A DNA stretch of 64,000 bases from Niallia circulans NBRC 13626 (lineage in GTDB: Bacteria > Bacillota > Bacilli > Bacillales > Cytobacillaceae). The notes under the pieces were generated by a model that saw only the letters and a program-made list of their open reading frames with translations, made no database searches and was not told the origin of the DNA. The DNA lies in contig NZ_BCVE01000001.1 of assembly GCF_001591585.1 (NCBI RefSeq), forward strand, positions 372,001 to 436,000, read 5' to 3'. Positions 8,649 through 18,500 of the stretch are shown piece after piece. Numbering within the stretch: the first letter of the stretch is position 1; each line of letters opens with the position of its first letter. The translations under genes and the position numbers were made by a program.

Positions 8649-9136
8649 TACGGAACAACCTTTCTACATATAGAATGACGTCAATAAGGGCCGGACTATT
8701 CTTATTGTCCGTTAATGGAGGGGAAAATAAACTATTCTGCTAAAAGATATCAAAAATTCACCTAACTATACGGTTTTTATAAAGATTGATTAAGGAGCTC
8801 AAGAACCTTTTTGTTTTCTCCCCAGCTGTATGATCTCTCACTTTCTCCCATCTCCGTAAAAAATAGCTTATCAATTAGAACTTCACAGTATGTCATCTAC
8901 TGAAACTATTGCAAAAACAACGGACTTTTAGAAACCAATCTTTTCATTTATAATATTTTACATCCTATTTCTTATTTATTTTTCATTTCCTATCCTGATG
9001 GAAACTTCTCACACCTAATAAGTCGATATAAGTTTAATGATATATATACAATTTATACAATTAGTATGAAAGTAAAATAGTCACAGATCGTACATAATCA
9101 TTGCTTAATCATATCAAATTTTTTGGAGGTAGCAAA
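8649..9136. other. Intergenic region between ypeP and ypdQ
   Basis: About 490 bases between divergent RNase H-like genes. It must hold both promoters, but I see no convincing consensus pair. A weak GGCCGGAC..GTCC inverted repeat lies at about 8690-8712. No gene was found. Confidence 0.4.
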
Positions 9137-9526
9137 ATGATTGAAGTTTATATAGATGGTGCTAGTGCTGGAAATCCTGGTCCAAGTGGTGCCGGTGTCT
9201 TCATAAAAGGCCATGGTTCTGCGGATAAATATTCATTTCCTCTTGGTTCAATGAGTAATCATGAAGCGGAATACTATGCATTGATTAAAGCATTAGAAAT
9301 CTGCATCCATAATAATTATCTTACCGTAAGTTTTCGTACTGATTCGGAACTAGTAAGTCGTGCAGTGGAAAAGGAATTTGCGAAAAACAAAAAATTTGCT
9401 CCGCTTTTAGAGCAAGCTTTAAAGCTTATCAGTCAATTAGAATTATTCTTTATTAAATGGATTCCAAGTAATGAGAATAAAACAGCAGACGAATTAGCAA
9501 GAATTGCCATTAGAAAAAATAAATAA
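9137..9526 (+). CDS. ypdQ: RNase HI-like protein YpdQ
   Basis: A 129-residue compact RNase HI fold without extra domains. Catalytic acids are all present: Asp7 (YIDGAS), Glu43 (NHEAEYYAL), Asp69 (RTDSELV), Asp118 (KTADELA). The basic protrusion of E. coli RNase HI is missing. The ATG at 9137 is preceded by TTTTGGAGG; the 12 extra upstream codons are not conserved-looking. Known in B. subtilis as a non-essential RNase H-like gene near sspL. Single gene here. Confidence 0.85.
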   Translation: MIEVYIDGASAGNPGPSGAGVFIKGHGSADKYSFPLGSMSNHEAEYYALIKALEICIHNNYLTVSFRTDSELVSRAVEKEFAKNKKFAPLLEQALKLISQLELFFIKWIPSNENKTADELARIAIRKNK

Positions 9527-10009
9527 GGAAGTTTTCATCCTTTCTGTTTTAAGCCTTCCCATCAAAAGCAATAAAATATACATTTCTTTCAAACGGGATT
9601 TTTTTAGAAAATAGTGATTTAATCATATAATAAAACCCAATAATTAGCGGATAAAAAAGAGGTTGGCACCAAGTAAAGGCTTGGTAAAACAATCGTTAAT
9701 AAAACTAGTAAGTAGAGCTGCGATTATATATTTGGTTATTTATGTTTTCCCTAAAGTTAGTTAAGTAACCGCATATGATTAATGAAACAGCATTTAGACT
9801 ATTCAGGTGCAGGATTACAGCTGCAAACGCGAAGGTTATTTAGGATGTAGGATGCGATATGCAACAACCTTTTGGAATGCCTTAAAAAGAGCAAAAACCC
9901 ATGCGATTATACGAATTTTCTAATAGCTTTCTCGTATAATCGCTCGGGTTATCTGATAACTGGATCGAAATATCCTCTTTTCTGGATGGAAAATAATATC
10001 CCTCTTTTT
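9527..10009. other. Intergenic region after ypdQ
   Basis: About 480 bases. It contains ACCAAGTAAAGGCTTGGT (about 9669-9686), a short hairpin, and the terminator of the following minus-strand gene (9887-9950). Only short unsupported reading frames were seen. Confidence 0.4.
9887..9950 (-). terminator. Terminator of the 89-aa gene
   Basis: A long stem (AACCC, two unpaired bases, GCGATTATACGA pairing with TCGTATAATCGC, two bases, GGGTT). On the minus strand it runs into GGGTTTTTGCTCTTTTT, 60 bases after the gene's stop. Confidence 0.8.
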
Positions 10010-10279
10010 CTAGAGGGGAAATAAGTGATTTCTTTTTATAAAGCCGATTACTTCTTTTTTTGTTTTCAATTCGTTGTCGTTAAACATCTCGAGTAAGGAA
10101 ACGAAAAAACTTCCATCAAATTTTTTTTGTATTTTTAAAGTACATTCAATTGCAGTTATGACAAGTTCATCTGTAGCATTTGTATATGCTTTACCAAAAT
10201 AAATAAAACCTATCACATCTTCACCAAAGGAAAAGCCTTTACTTTCTAAAAAGAGCAAAAATTCCTCTACCGTTTTCAA
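10010..10279 (-). CDS. Hypothetical protein (DUF6123-like), 89 aa
   Basis: A small, mostly helical protein beginning MKTVEEFLLFLESKGF and containing IGFIYFGKAYTNATDELV. From memory it resembles the DUF6123 group found only in Bacillaceae; function unknown. The start appears to be TTG at 10279, with AGAGGGG 13 bases upstream, farther than usual; an in-frame stop lies just above, so no longer start exists. It is a single gene with its own terminator. Confidence 0.6.
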   Translation of the reverse strand: MKTVEEFLLFLESKGFSFGEDVIGFIYFGKAYTNATDELVITAIECTLKIQKKFDGSFFVSLLEMFNDNELKTKKEVIGFIKRNHLFPL

Positions 10280-10411
10280 ACTTAACGTACATTCCCCTCT
10301 ATCCTTTTACCTATATGTTACTTTATATCACGACAATTTTCTAGCTTTTTCAACATTTTTCCGTCTCTTTCCAAACGTTTGTCACCTATTTTTCTTATTC
10401 TAGTTATACAA

Positions 10412-10455
10412 TTAAAAAGGCTAGAGAACATAAGAACTTTATTTCTCTAGCCTTT
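10412..10455 (-). terminator. Terminator of the DUF212 gene
   Basis: A 13-bp perfect stem (AAAGGCTAGAGAA / TTCTCTAGCCTTT) followed on the minus strand by TTTTTAATT, starting a few bases after the stop. Confidence 0.9.
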
Positions 10456-10458
10456 CGT

Positions 10459-10938
10459 TTACCACCGCAGTAATGAACGTTTCTTTTTTGTAAATAAATG
10501 TCCAAGAAAACCAACTAGTACCCCTAATAAAGCTCCTCCTAACACCTCTTGAGGCTGGTGGCCAAGCATTTCTTTCAGTTTTTTTGGCTGCTGCTCCTTA
10601 AAGGCGATATTTTTGTCTTTATTAATTTTATCGACTAACTCGCCTAAATCATTTACTTTTAATGTTAATTCACCTGTTTGTCTTCTAATCCCTTGTGCAT
10701 CATACATAACAATTAAGCCAAAAATTAAAGACAAAGCAAAATCAATTGTTGGTAAACCACGCTTTAATGCTATAAATGTTGTAAGAGAAGATACGCCTGC
10801 CGAATGAGAGCTTGGCATACCGCCTGTTTGAAAAAACAAGCCTTTATCCCACTTCTTTGTTTTTAAAAATTGTATAGGTATCTTTAGAAACTGTGCCAAC
10901 CCAATACTAATTAAAGCAACATAAATGCCCTTATTCAT
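10459..10938 (-). CDS. yuiD: Divergent PAP2/DUF212 membrane protein (YuiD-like)
   Basis: A 159-residue integral membrane protein of the DUF212 family, a divergent relative of PAP2 acid phosphatases. The signature GGMPSSHSAGVSSL (about residues 40-53) and MYDAQGIRRQTGE are intact, as is the GHQPQEVLGG loop before the last helix. Substrate unknown; a lipid phosphate is likely by family. I chose the third methionine-type codon (ATG at 10938) because GAGGTGAT sits six bases before it; the upstream GTG is part of that ribosome site. Confidence 0.85.
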   Translation of the reverse strand: MNKGIYVALISIGLAQFLKIPIQFLKTKKWDKGLFFQTGGMPSSHSAGVSSLTTFIALKRGLPTIDFALSLIFGLIVMYDAQGIRRQTGELTLKVNDLGELVDKINKDKNIAFKEQQPKKLKEMLGHQPQEVLGGALLGVLVGFLGHLFTKKKRSLLRW

Positions 10939-11047
10939 CGTCATCACCTCTTTTAAATAGTCTCTTTCTTTATGGATGATATTATTCTTGGTTGTTCATA
11001 CTATGAATGAATTTTTATTTCCACAACTAGTTGATGAGGTGAATATA

Positions 11048-11182
11048 ATGAGTAAAAACCATGGAAACAGAGGAAAAACAGCTGGAGGAGTAAATCCACA
11101 AGGCTACGGTCAAGACGCCGATATAACTCCATCTCCAAAAAGTAAATTGGAAAATGCAGCGAAAAAGAAAAATACAAAATAA
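11048..11182 (+). CDS. sspL: Small acid-soluble spore protein L
   Basis: A 44-residue spore-core protein made late in the forespore. It shares the SspL signature TAGGVNPQG at the start and LENAAKKKNTK at the end. The ATG at 11048 follows GAGGTGA by five bases; the larger frame starting further left is not conserved. It is next to ypcP as in B. subtilis. The exact role of SspL is minor and unresolved, but its presence marks a spore former. Confidence 0.88.
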   Translation: MSKNHGNRGKTAGGVNPQGYGQDADITPSPKSKLENAAKKKNTK

Positions 11183-11207
11183 TGATATTCCAGTAACCTC
11201 GCTATGA

Positions 11208-11250
11208 GGATGGGGCTGTATTAAAGCCTCATCCAGCTTCTCTTATTCTT
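11208..11250 (+). terminator. Probable terminator of sspL
   Basis: GGATGGGGCT pairs with AGCCTCATCC (one G-T pair) across a seven-base loop, followed by a pyrimidine-rich but imperfect T-tract. Confidence 0.5.
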
Positions 11251-11353
11251 TTCCCCCTTCTTACAAATTTATATAGACATAGAACAAAGGAACAGAAAAA
11301 GTTATGCTGTAAAAATGTAAATGTCTAGTTTCCCTTTAAAAAACAAAACGAAT

Positions 11354-11401
11354 AAAAAAAGATTATACGAAACATTCCATTAACATTCCGCCTAATCTTT
11401 T
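11354..11401 (-). terminator. Probable terminator of ypcP
   Basis: AAAAGATTA pairs with TAATCTTTT around a 27-base loop that holds two copies of AACATTCC. On the minus strand the stem ends in a T-run, 15 bases after the ypcP stop. Confidence 0.55.
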
Positions 11402-11415
11402 GGGTTAATCTGTTA

Positions 11416-12315
11416 TTAAAATAAAGTAAGTGCTTCTTTCTTTTCTACGTAATGATGAAATCTTTTAAACTCTAGCTCTTCGAATTTTTTTACTGCACTT
11501 TCTGGATTGATATTTAGATAACTTTCTTCTAACAAACAGCTCACTGGTACGTCACATTTAATTTCTGCTAATTGCCTACTTAAATGGAGAATTTCAAGAT
11601 CCGCTTCAATCTTTGTTCGTTGTCCCTTTGTAAGAAGGGATAAATTAGCTAGAATTCCTTCGATATTCTCATGAACTTGCAGCAGCTTCAATGCTGTTTT
11701 TTCGCCAATGCCTTTTACTCCTGGGTAATTGTCGCTTGTATCGCCCATTAAGCCTTTTAAATCAATCATTTGTTTTGGCGTTATTCCTTTTTCTTCTTGA
11801 AAACTAGAAGGTGTATAAAGCATATAATTACCATAGCCTTTCTTTAATAGAGCTACGGAAATATGGTCATCTAATAATTGAAGGATATCCTGATCTCCTG
11901 TAAGAATAATGACATTTGCTTCCCCTTTCATTTGCTTTGCGATCGTTCCTATACAATCATCTGCTTCAAATCCTGCTACACCTATATTCGGTACATTAAA
12001 ACTTTCGACAACTTCCTTTACTAAATCAAATTGTGGAATGAGTTCAACTGGGGCTTCCGAACGATTCGCTTTATACGAAGGATACATTTCTGTGCGAAAT
12101 GTTGTACTCCCCATATCCCAGCAAACCGCCACATGAGAGGGATTAAAATGTTCAATCGCTGTGAAAAAGTGTTTTACAAAACCATGAATCGCATTTGTTG
12201 GAATTCCTTTTGTATTGACCATAAATTGACCTGTTACTGCTGTAGCAAAAAATGCACGAAATAATAGCGCCATTCCATCTACTAACATTAGGTTTGCCTG
12301 TTTCTCCTTGTTCAA
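11416..12315 (-). CDS. ypcP: 5'-3' exonuclease (FEN-like, YpcP/ExoR type)
   Basis: A stand-alone relative of the 5' nuclease domain of DNA polymerase I, expected to remove RNA primers and flaps. Motifs: LMLVDGMALLFRAFF with the first Asp, DMGSTTFR, YKANR, the acidic GFEADDCIG and LTGDQDILQLL clusters, and the helix-hairpin-helix GVKGIGEKTALKLL. I prefer the TTG at 12315 (AAGGAG nine bases upstream) over the in-frame ATG eight codons earlier, which lacks a ribosome site and would itself contain the AAGGAG; the product is then 299 residues. Single gene, next to sspL. Confidence 0.9.
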   Translation of the reverse strand: MNKEKQANLMLVDGMALLFRAFFATAVTGQFMVNTKGIPTNAIHGFVKHFFTAIEHFNPSHVAVCWDMGSTTFRTEMYPSYKANRSEAPVELIPQFDLVKEVVESFNVPNIGVAGFEADDCIGTIAKQMKGEANVIILTGDQDILQLLDDHISVALLKKGYGNYMLYTPSSFQEEKGITPKQMIDLKGLMGDTSDNYPGVKGIGEKTALKLLQVHENIEGILANLSLLTKGQRTKIEADLEILHLSRQLAEIKCDVPVSCLLEESYLNINPESAVKKFEELEFKRFHHYVEKKEALTLF

Positions 12316-12432
12316 AATGCATCTCTCCTTTATATCCATTAGTTCATTATAACAGAATCTCCAAAAATTGTGGCTGGTAGCTTTTTCTTTTTCTATTACT
12401 TACTTAAAAGAATAAATATCCGCTTAAGTATA

Positions 12433-12461
12433 TTGACAATATTTTGTTATTGTTTTATAGT
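12433..12461 (+). promoter_or_regulatory. Sigma-A promoter of the GntR-ABC operon
   Basis: A consensus TTGACA and TATAGT separated by exactly 17 bases, about 50 bases before the GTG start of the regulator. Confidence 0.85.
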
Positions 12462-12481
12462 TGATTACACAACTAATCAAC
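12460..12481 (+). promoter_or_regulatory. Operator-like palindrome at the transcription start
   Basis: GTTGATTA-N6-TAATCAAC is a perfect 8-6-8 inverted repeat that begins at the end of the -10 box and covers the expected start site. Position and symmetry fit autorepression by the GntR-type product of the first gene; binding is inferred. Confidence 0.7.
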
Positions 12482-12510
12482 CAATCAACAATATAAGGAA
12501 GGGGCAGATC

Positions 12511-12882
12511 GTGAAAGCTGTTTTTGATGACTCAAAACCTATTTTCCAGCAAATTTCAGATATGATTGCAAATGAAATCGTCGAAGGTGAGTTGTTAGAA
12601 GGTGACCAAATTCCATCCACCACCGAAATTTCTAAATTTTATCAAGTGAATCGTGCAACGGTACAAAAAGGGCTTGCTGCATTAGTGGAAGCTGGATATG
12701 TATATAAGCAGCGCGGAGTTGGAATGTTTGTTTCTAAAGATGCTAAGCAAAAGTTACTTGAAAAGCGAAAAGAAGAATTCTACAACGATTATTTAAAACC
12801 AATGTTTGAGGAAGCAAAGCGTCTTGAATTAAAAAAAGAAGAATTATTAAAAATAATTAAGGAGGATTATAAGCATGATTAA
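12511..12882 (+). CDS. GntR family (YtrA subfamily) transcriptional regulator
   Basis: A 123-residue regulator with an N-terminal winged helix (PIFQQISDMIANEIVEGEL..., about residues 10-75, with STTEISKFYQVNRATVQKGL as recognition region) and a short helical tail instead of a ligand-binding domain, typical of the YtrA subfamily that controls linked ABC transporters. The GTG start follows AAGGAAGGGG. It overlaps the ATPase gene by eight bases. The family usually represses its own operon, often released by cell-envelope stress; the inducer here is unknown. Confidence 0.88.
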   Translation: MKAVFDDSKPIFQQISDMIANEIVEGELLEGDQIPSTTEISKFYQVNRATVQKGLAALVEAGYVYKQRGVGMFVSKDAKQKLLEKRKEEFYNDYLKPMFEEAKRLELKKEELLKIIKEDYKHD

Positions 12883-13750
12883 ACTCGAAAATGTCTCTTT
12901 TTCATATGGAAATACGCCTGCTCTGCGGAATGTAAGTATAGAGGAAACAGAACCAATCATCATGGGGCTCTGGGGTCGAAATGGTTCTGGTAAAACAACG
13001 TTTATGAAACTTTTAGCGGGTATGGAGAATATTGATGCTGGAAGAATCAATGTAAGTGGGATTACCCCATATAATAATACAGAAACAATGCACAATATCA
13101 CTTATATACAAGAAAATCATCCATTCTCTATTCTTTGGAATGTCGAAGATGCCTTATATTTCGGTCCATTATTTAATAAAAACTGGGATGCAGATTTAGC
13201 CGAACAGCTGGTTTCTCTTTTCGTACTTCCACGAAAAAAGAAAATCAAGAATTTTTCTAAAGGAATGCAAACGATGTTACAAATCATCCTTGGGTTAGCT
13301 AGTAAATCACCTGTAACGATCATGGACGAACCTACAAATGGACTGGATGCTCATATGAGAAAACAGTTCTATAACGCACTTTTAAATACGTATGAAGAAG
13401 ATCCACGTTTAATCATTTTATCGACACATCATATTGATGAAATGGAAGCATTGTGTGAAAAAATTGCCGTCATTAACGAGCAGACAATCGTACGATATGA
13501 GGAAACAGAAGAATTAAAGAGTCGTGGGATTCATTTATCTGGATTAGCTTCAGCAATCGAGCCTTTAATAGAAGGATATCCCATTTTAGAGAAAAGAAAA
13601 CTCGGAAAACAAATGACTGTGATGATGGACGACGTCTATTCGGACAACTGGATATCCAAAGCAAAAGATGCAGGTGTTACTATAGAAAAAGCTAAATTAC
13701 AGGATTATCTTGTTAACTATACAACAAGAAAAGAGGGACAAAAAATATGA
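12875..13750 (+). CDS. ABC transporter ATP-binding protein
   Basis: A 291-residue ATPase subunit. Walker A GRNGSGKTT (about 34-42), Q-loop YIQENHP, a variant signature FSKGMQTM in place of LSGGQ, Walker B TIMDEPTNGLD and the switch His in STHHIDE are all present. The FSKGM form is typical of export-type ABC systems of the YtrB/YhcH/BcrA kind. It overlaps both neighbours (8 and 4 bases), so regulator, ATPase and permease form one operon. Substrate unknown. Confidence 0.9.
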   Translation: MIKLENVSFSYGNTPALRNVSIEETEPIIMGLWGRNGSGKTTFMKLLAGMENIDAGRINVSGITPYNNTETMHNITYIQENHPFSILWNVEDALYFGPLFNKNWDADLAEQLVSLFVLPRKKKIKNFSKGMQTMLQIILGLASKSPVTIMDEPTNGLDAHMRKQFYNALLNTYEEDPRLIILSTHHIDEMEALCEKIAVINEQTIVRYEETEELKSRGIHLSGLASAIEPLIEGYPILEKRKLGKQMTVMMDDVYSDNWISKAKDAGVTIEKAKLQDYLVNYTTRKEGQKI

Positions 13751-14466
13751 ATACTTTTACAGGACCATTCCGATTAATGATGCGCGAAATGAGCATGACA
13801 TTTTATATCAACGTTTTTATTACTTTTGCTCTGTTTGTTTTTTATAATGTTCTAGGATATATGGGTGTAGCAGAATCTGGTTCCTTTATCTTGTTCGGTC
13901 CCCTATTTGTCGTTTTTCTTTTATACCCATTTATTAATTTTAGTGGTTATCAATATATCCTTTCATTAGGAGGGACGAGAAAGCAGTTTGTATTAGCTTT
14001 CTATCTTTCCGCAGTCATTTATAGTGTTTTGGGTGGAGTAATTCTTAATTTATTCTATTTTTTCACTACCCTATTAACAAGCAGCAATTATCTTTTTCAT
14101 TTCGCAAAATTCATCCATACCACGAACTGGCTTATTTATTTTTGGATAGATTTTTCTTGGATTTTCTTTTTATTTAGTTTAGGAATGATAGCAAAGACAG
14201 TTTGGTTTAATTATGGCACAGCATTTTTACTCGCTGTATCTACAATACTGCTAATAATCGGAACAATTGCCGTAGTTTTTGGTGACATGAGCTCTTTAAT
14301 AACTACATTTTTGGAGCATCATTTAAAATTTGTTACCATCTTATTTGGATTATCAATCGTTTTTCTTTTATTATCTTATTCCCTAATGAAAAATGCGCCT
14401 TTAGAAAAGGGGGGACGGTTGAATTTCAAACAATATAAACAAAATAATTTAGTCATTCATAGGTAA
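13747..14466 (+). CDS. ABC transporter permease-like membrane protein
   Basis: A 239-residue protein with six predicted membrane segments (about residues 20-38, 47-66, 83-108, 128-148, 155-180, 193-215) and the SLGGTRKQFVLAFY cytoplasmic loop that often couples such permeases to their ATPase. No named family beyond ABC-2-like permeases is clear. The ATGA overlap with the ATPase gene shows it is the partner. By the YtrA-type context it may take part in antibiotic or envelope-stress response; that is an inference. Confidence 0.8.
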   Translation: MNTFTGPFRLMMREMSMTFYINVFITFALFVFYNVLGYMGVAESGSFILFGPLFVVFLLYPFINFSGYQYILSLGGTRKQFVLAFYLSAVIYSVLGGVILNLFYFFTTLLTSSNYLFHFAKFIHTTNWLIYFWIDFSWIFFLFSLGMIAKTVWFNYGTAFLLAVSTILLIIGTIAVVFGDMSSLITTFLEHHLKFVTILFGLSIVFLLLSYSLMKNAPLEKGGRLNFKQYKQNNLVIHR

Positions 14467-14555
14467 GTACACTATAGATAAATAATAGAATATAAATATT
14501 GAGGACAGCCTCTAAAAAACTAGCGAGAGCATTCGGATCCGCCGCAAGGAAATAA

Positions 14556-14598
14556 AGCCAAACAATCACTTAAAAGTTTGAATGTTTGGCTCTATTTT
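14556..14598. terminator. Bidirectional terminator between ABC operon and sulfurtransferase
   Basis: AGCCAAACA pairs with TGTTTGGCT around an 18-base loop. CTATTTTTG follows on the plus strand and TTTATTT on the minus strand, between two convergent genes. Confidence 0.75.
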
Positions 14599-14646
14599 TG
14601 TTCATTTCCCGTATTCATCAAAAGATAGTCTTATTCTCCATATTTT

Positions 14647-15516
14647 TCAAAGGGAATTTTCCTCTTTCAAGTCAATTGGCGAACAGGTTTCAATTTCATT
14701 TTCTTCATAAGAAATCCAATCACTAAAGCTGCCTGGATAAAGCTTGACCTTATCTAGTCCAGCCATTTTTAAGGAAATATAATTAGGAGTAGCAGTAATG
14801 CCAGAACCACAATAGACAATATATTCTTTATTCGCATCTAGAGAAGAGAATCTATTCTTTTGCTCCCTTTCTGTTAAAAAGAAGCCGTTCTCTATCCCTT
14901 CTGTCCATACAAAGTTTATTGCTCCTGGGATATGTCCCTTTTTTTTATCAATTGGCTCTATTTCTCCTGTATACCTTTTATGCTCTCTAGAGTCAATCAA
15001 TATCTTATCTTGGTCTTTTGTTTTTACTAGTGCTAAAACCTCCTCATAAGTGGCAATCATATGAGACTGAATAAGAGGAGAAAAATTACTCTTTGAAAAT
15101 GCAGGGACTTCTTGTGAGGTCGGATAGTCCTTCTTTAGCCATTCCTTATAGCCACCATCTAAAATATATGTTTTCGAATGACCTATATAGTTCATTAACC
15201 ACCAAAGTCTTCCGGAAAATGCCCCTTCTCCATTATCATAGGCGATGACTGTTGTATCTTTACCAACCCCTATATTTTCTAACTTATGAACAAACTCTTC
15301 TATGGCTGGCAATGGATGCCGTCCCCCATGATTACTGATTGGATCGGAAAGATCCTTTTCCAGATGAAAATAAACACTATTTGGGATATGACTTTTTTTA
15401 TACCATTCTGAACCTGCATCAGGATTCTTTAAATCACAGCGACAATCAATCACTCTAATCGCATCCTGATCTATGTTTTTATTTAACCAATCAACACTTT
15501 TTACAAATTCCATCAT
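14647..15516 (-). CDS. Sulfurtransferase (mercaptopyruvate sulfurtransferase type)
   Basis: A 289-residue tandem rhodanese protein: an inactive N-terminal domain (about 5-130) and a catalytic C-terminal one (150-285). The active loop is CGSGIT with Cys236; CG[S/T]G is the pattern of 3-mercaptopyruvate sulfurtransferases, whereas thiosulfate-specific rhodaneses carry CRKG. I use the ATG at 15516, just after GTGGAGG; the longer frame would overlap dynA. It starts 26 bases after dynA and is probably cotranscribed with it. Confidence 0.85.
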   Translation of the reverse strand: MMEFVKSVDWLNKNIDQDAIRVIDCRCDLKNPDAGSEWYKKSHIPNSVYFHLEKDLSDPISNHGGRHPLPAIEEFVHKLENIGVGKDTTVIAYDNGEGAFSGRLWWLMNYIGHSKTYILDGGYKEWLKKDYPTSQEVPAFSKSNFSPLIQSHMIATYEEVLALVKTKDQDKILIDSREHKRYTGEIEPIDKKKGHIPGAINFVWTEGIENGFFLTEREQKNRFSSLDANKEYIVYCGSGITATPNYISLKMAGLDKVKLYPGSFSDWISYEENEIETCSPIDLKEENSL

Positions 15517-15541
15517 TATTCCTCCACTACTGTTCTCATTT

Positions 15542-18500
15542 CTAGTTCGTTTGCTGCGCAAACTCTGTTTGTGTTGATTCTTTAATAATCCACTCTAGTT
15601 TTTCAATATTTTCATGTTCAGTTAATAACGCTGTTTTTCCATCATAATATTCGGCTACTTGTTCTTTTAGATTAACAAGAAGTATATCAAAATGTTGTGC
15701 AAATAATTCTTTATAAATAGCAAAAAAGGAGTTAATTTGTTCTTTTATATATATGTTACCATGCTCATCAACCAATTGTTCCATTTCTACTCCCATATTC
15801 TTTCGTTCATTCTTTTCAAAAAAACTCTTCGGATTTTTGTAATATTTCATGCCAATTTTATTAAGGATAGTATCTAATTCTTTAAAAGGGGCATGGAAAG
15901 TTATATTAGATTCTAACTCTCTTTCTATTTCTTCTTGTAAACGAATTTCTTCATTAATAGACTGAATCAAATGCCGAACTTCCTCATAACCTTCTATTCT
16001 TTGTTTATAAAAGAGTTGATCTAGTCTTAGGTTTACTGCTCGTAACTCTTGTTCAAATTCAAAATTCAATTGAATGAGAAACGAAGTAGTCGCAAGCGAT
16101 AATTCCCTTTTCTTATTGTCTCCTCGTAAGATTGATGGATGATAAGCTTCCTTCATTAATTCATGAAAACGAAACATCACTCTTTGCTTTAAATAAAACA
16201 ATTGTTCCTCTACTTCCATTTTGAATTTTGCCAGTGTATCCTGGAAATCTTTATTTTCTATTTGAGATAGAATGATCCGTTTTTCCTCCTTCAATCTCGA
16301 TAACTCTTGTTCTGCTACTTCTTTTTTCGCAAAAGTTGATTCTACCAATTTTTTTAATAAATCTATTGTTTCCACGTAATCTTTCTGAGCAGATTGAAGC
16401 ATCATGGACAGCCACTCATGTTCGATAAAGTCATACATTTGCTCTTCTGCTTTTTTCATCCACTTTCCATAAACATCATGCTTATAATAGAGACTAGAAA
16501 CAGGAAGAATTCTTGGCGAACGTATCCCGTATAATTGCAATTGTTCTTGTAGATACTCCTCTACTGCTGCTTGCTCTTCTTCATTCTTTGCTAAATCAAT
16601 TGCATTAATGACAAAGAATATTTTATCTTTTTCAAAAGCATCCTTTAATCGTCCAAGCTGCATTAAAAACGCGCGGTCTGCTTTGGAAAATGCATGATTA
16701 TAGTAGCTGACATAAAAAATACAATCCGCTTTTTTCATAAATTCAAAGCTTAATTCCGTATGTCTGCTGTTAATGGAGTCTCCTCCTGGAGTATCAACAA
16801 GTGTTATTCCTTTTCTCGTAATCTTACAATCAAAATAAACATCAATGGATGCCACAAAACAAGAGGTCTCTTCTATTGCCACATAATTTGCAAGTTCTTC
16901 TAATTCAATGTTGATCTCACTGCCTAAATAATGACGATGGTCAGAATACCCTTTTAGGAAAGCTTGAAGATAGCGAAATTCATTGGCATATCTCTCCATT
17001 GGATTAGCCGCGAGCGTGTTTATTATCTTTTGTGCAGCTTCTAAAGAACTTGCCTCTTCCTTCACTAGCTGTAAATAGTCATTTATTTCTCTAAGCATTT
17101 CTGACTCTGACTTCCATTTAACAATAACTGTTTTATGTGGATGTTCGTCATCAATTGGTAATATTCTGTTTATTGTAGCAGTTGTTGGGTTTGGTGACAC
17201 AGGCAAAATGGGATAATCAAGTAATGCATTGGCAAATGAAGATTTTCCAGCACTAAAAGCTCCAAATAAGCATATAGTATATGTTCGATTTTCAATAATG
17301 GCAGCTTTATGGAATAAATTTTTCGCTATATGCGCAAATCCCTTTACTTGTTGTAGCTTGCTGCTTAAAAAACGCAGCTGTTTTAATAATAAATCTGTAT
17401 CCATTTCCTTACTTTCGATTTGTTTTTGAACTTCAGCAGGTTTTATATTCTTTTGTACGGTTTTTGTTTTAGGAGAGGATAGTGACCGATAAGTTATCTC
17501 TTCCTCGTTAGTTTCAAGTAACCTTCGCAAAATGCTCGCATCCACGTTTTGTATTTCACAAAGATGTTCAAGCTCTTCTTTCCACTCTTGCCATTTGGTC
17601 TCCATCTCCTCTTTTTTCATCTTACAGTTTACAAACTCTTGCCATTTCTTCTCTTCTTTTAAAAGATTTTCTTTTTCTTTCTGTAATTGCTGCTGTCGTT
17701 GTTCTTTCCATTGATTAAAGAGTTGGGTGATTTCTTTTCTGAAAGACTGCTTCAAATCATTTTCAACTGTTTCACAATAGACTAGAACATAATTTTCGGA
17801 AAGCTGTGCCTCTTTATTTACTAACGCTTTTAATGTCTGGGTACTTAAAATAGATGTAAGTCCTTTAATTTGCGAAAAGAACTCTGCCTTACCCTGTTTC
17901 TCAAAAAACTGAGATAATGGTGTTATTAATTGAATTTGAACAAGCTTTTCCAATTCTATGTAAAAAGTTGAAAGTCTATCTTCTCTTTCCCTTTGCGTTT
18001 TGCTTTTACTGCCAAATAGGCCAATTTTAAAATTTTTCTGTTCTGATTCTAGATATAATTTAGCTAGTTCCCGAAGATTATATGGCATGATATAGGCATT
18101 CTTAATAATCGAATGCCACTCATTTTCTAATGACATCACTGTTTTATTTTCATCCTCATCCATTGTTTGGATGGCTTTTTTGGTTGTCTCTAAGGTTGCT
18201 TCTAAAGAATGATACTCGTCTTCTGTTAATTCTAATAATTGGTCCTCGAAGGGAGCGATTATTTCAGCATTCTTTGTTTCTATAAAGGAAATATGATCTT
18301 TATATAGCTTTTGAAAGGATTCTTCCAGAGAGTAAGGCAGTATTAATTCTTGTTCTTCCATTTTTCTCATAATATAGTTCTTTAATTCTTTCAATCCTTG
18401 ATAGAAAGAATTCGTTTCGATTAAGGTGGTAAAGAATATTTTCTCTGGCTTTATCCCATAAGATAAAAAAGAATCATATACACTTTGCTTAAAATCTGCA

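Noticed and set aside
9779-9850. Short frame (22 codons) after ypdQ
   Set aside because: No ribosome site, no terminator, no recognisable pattern.
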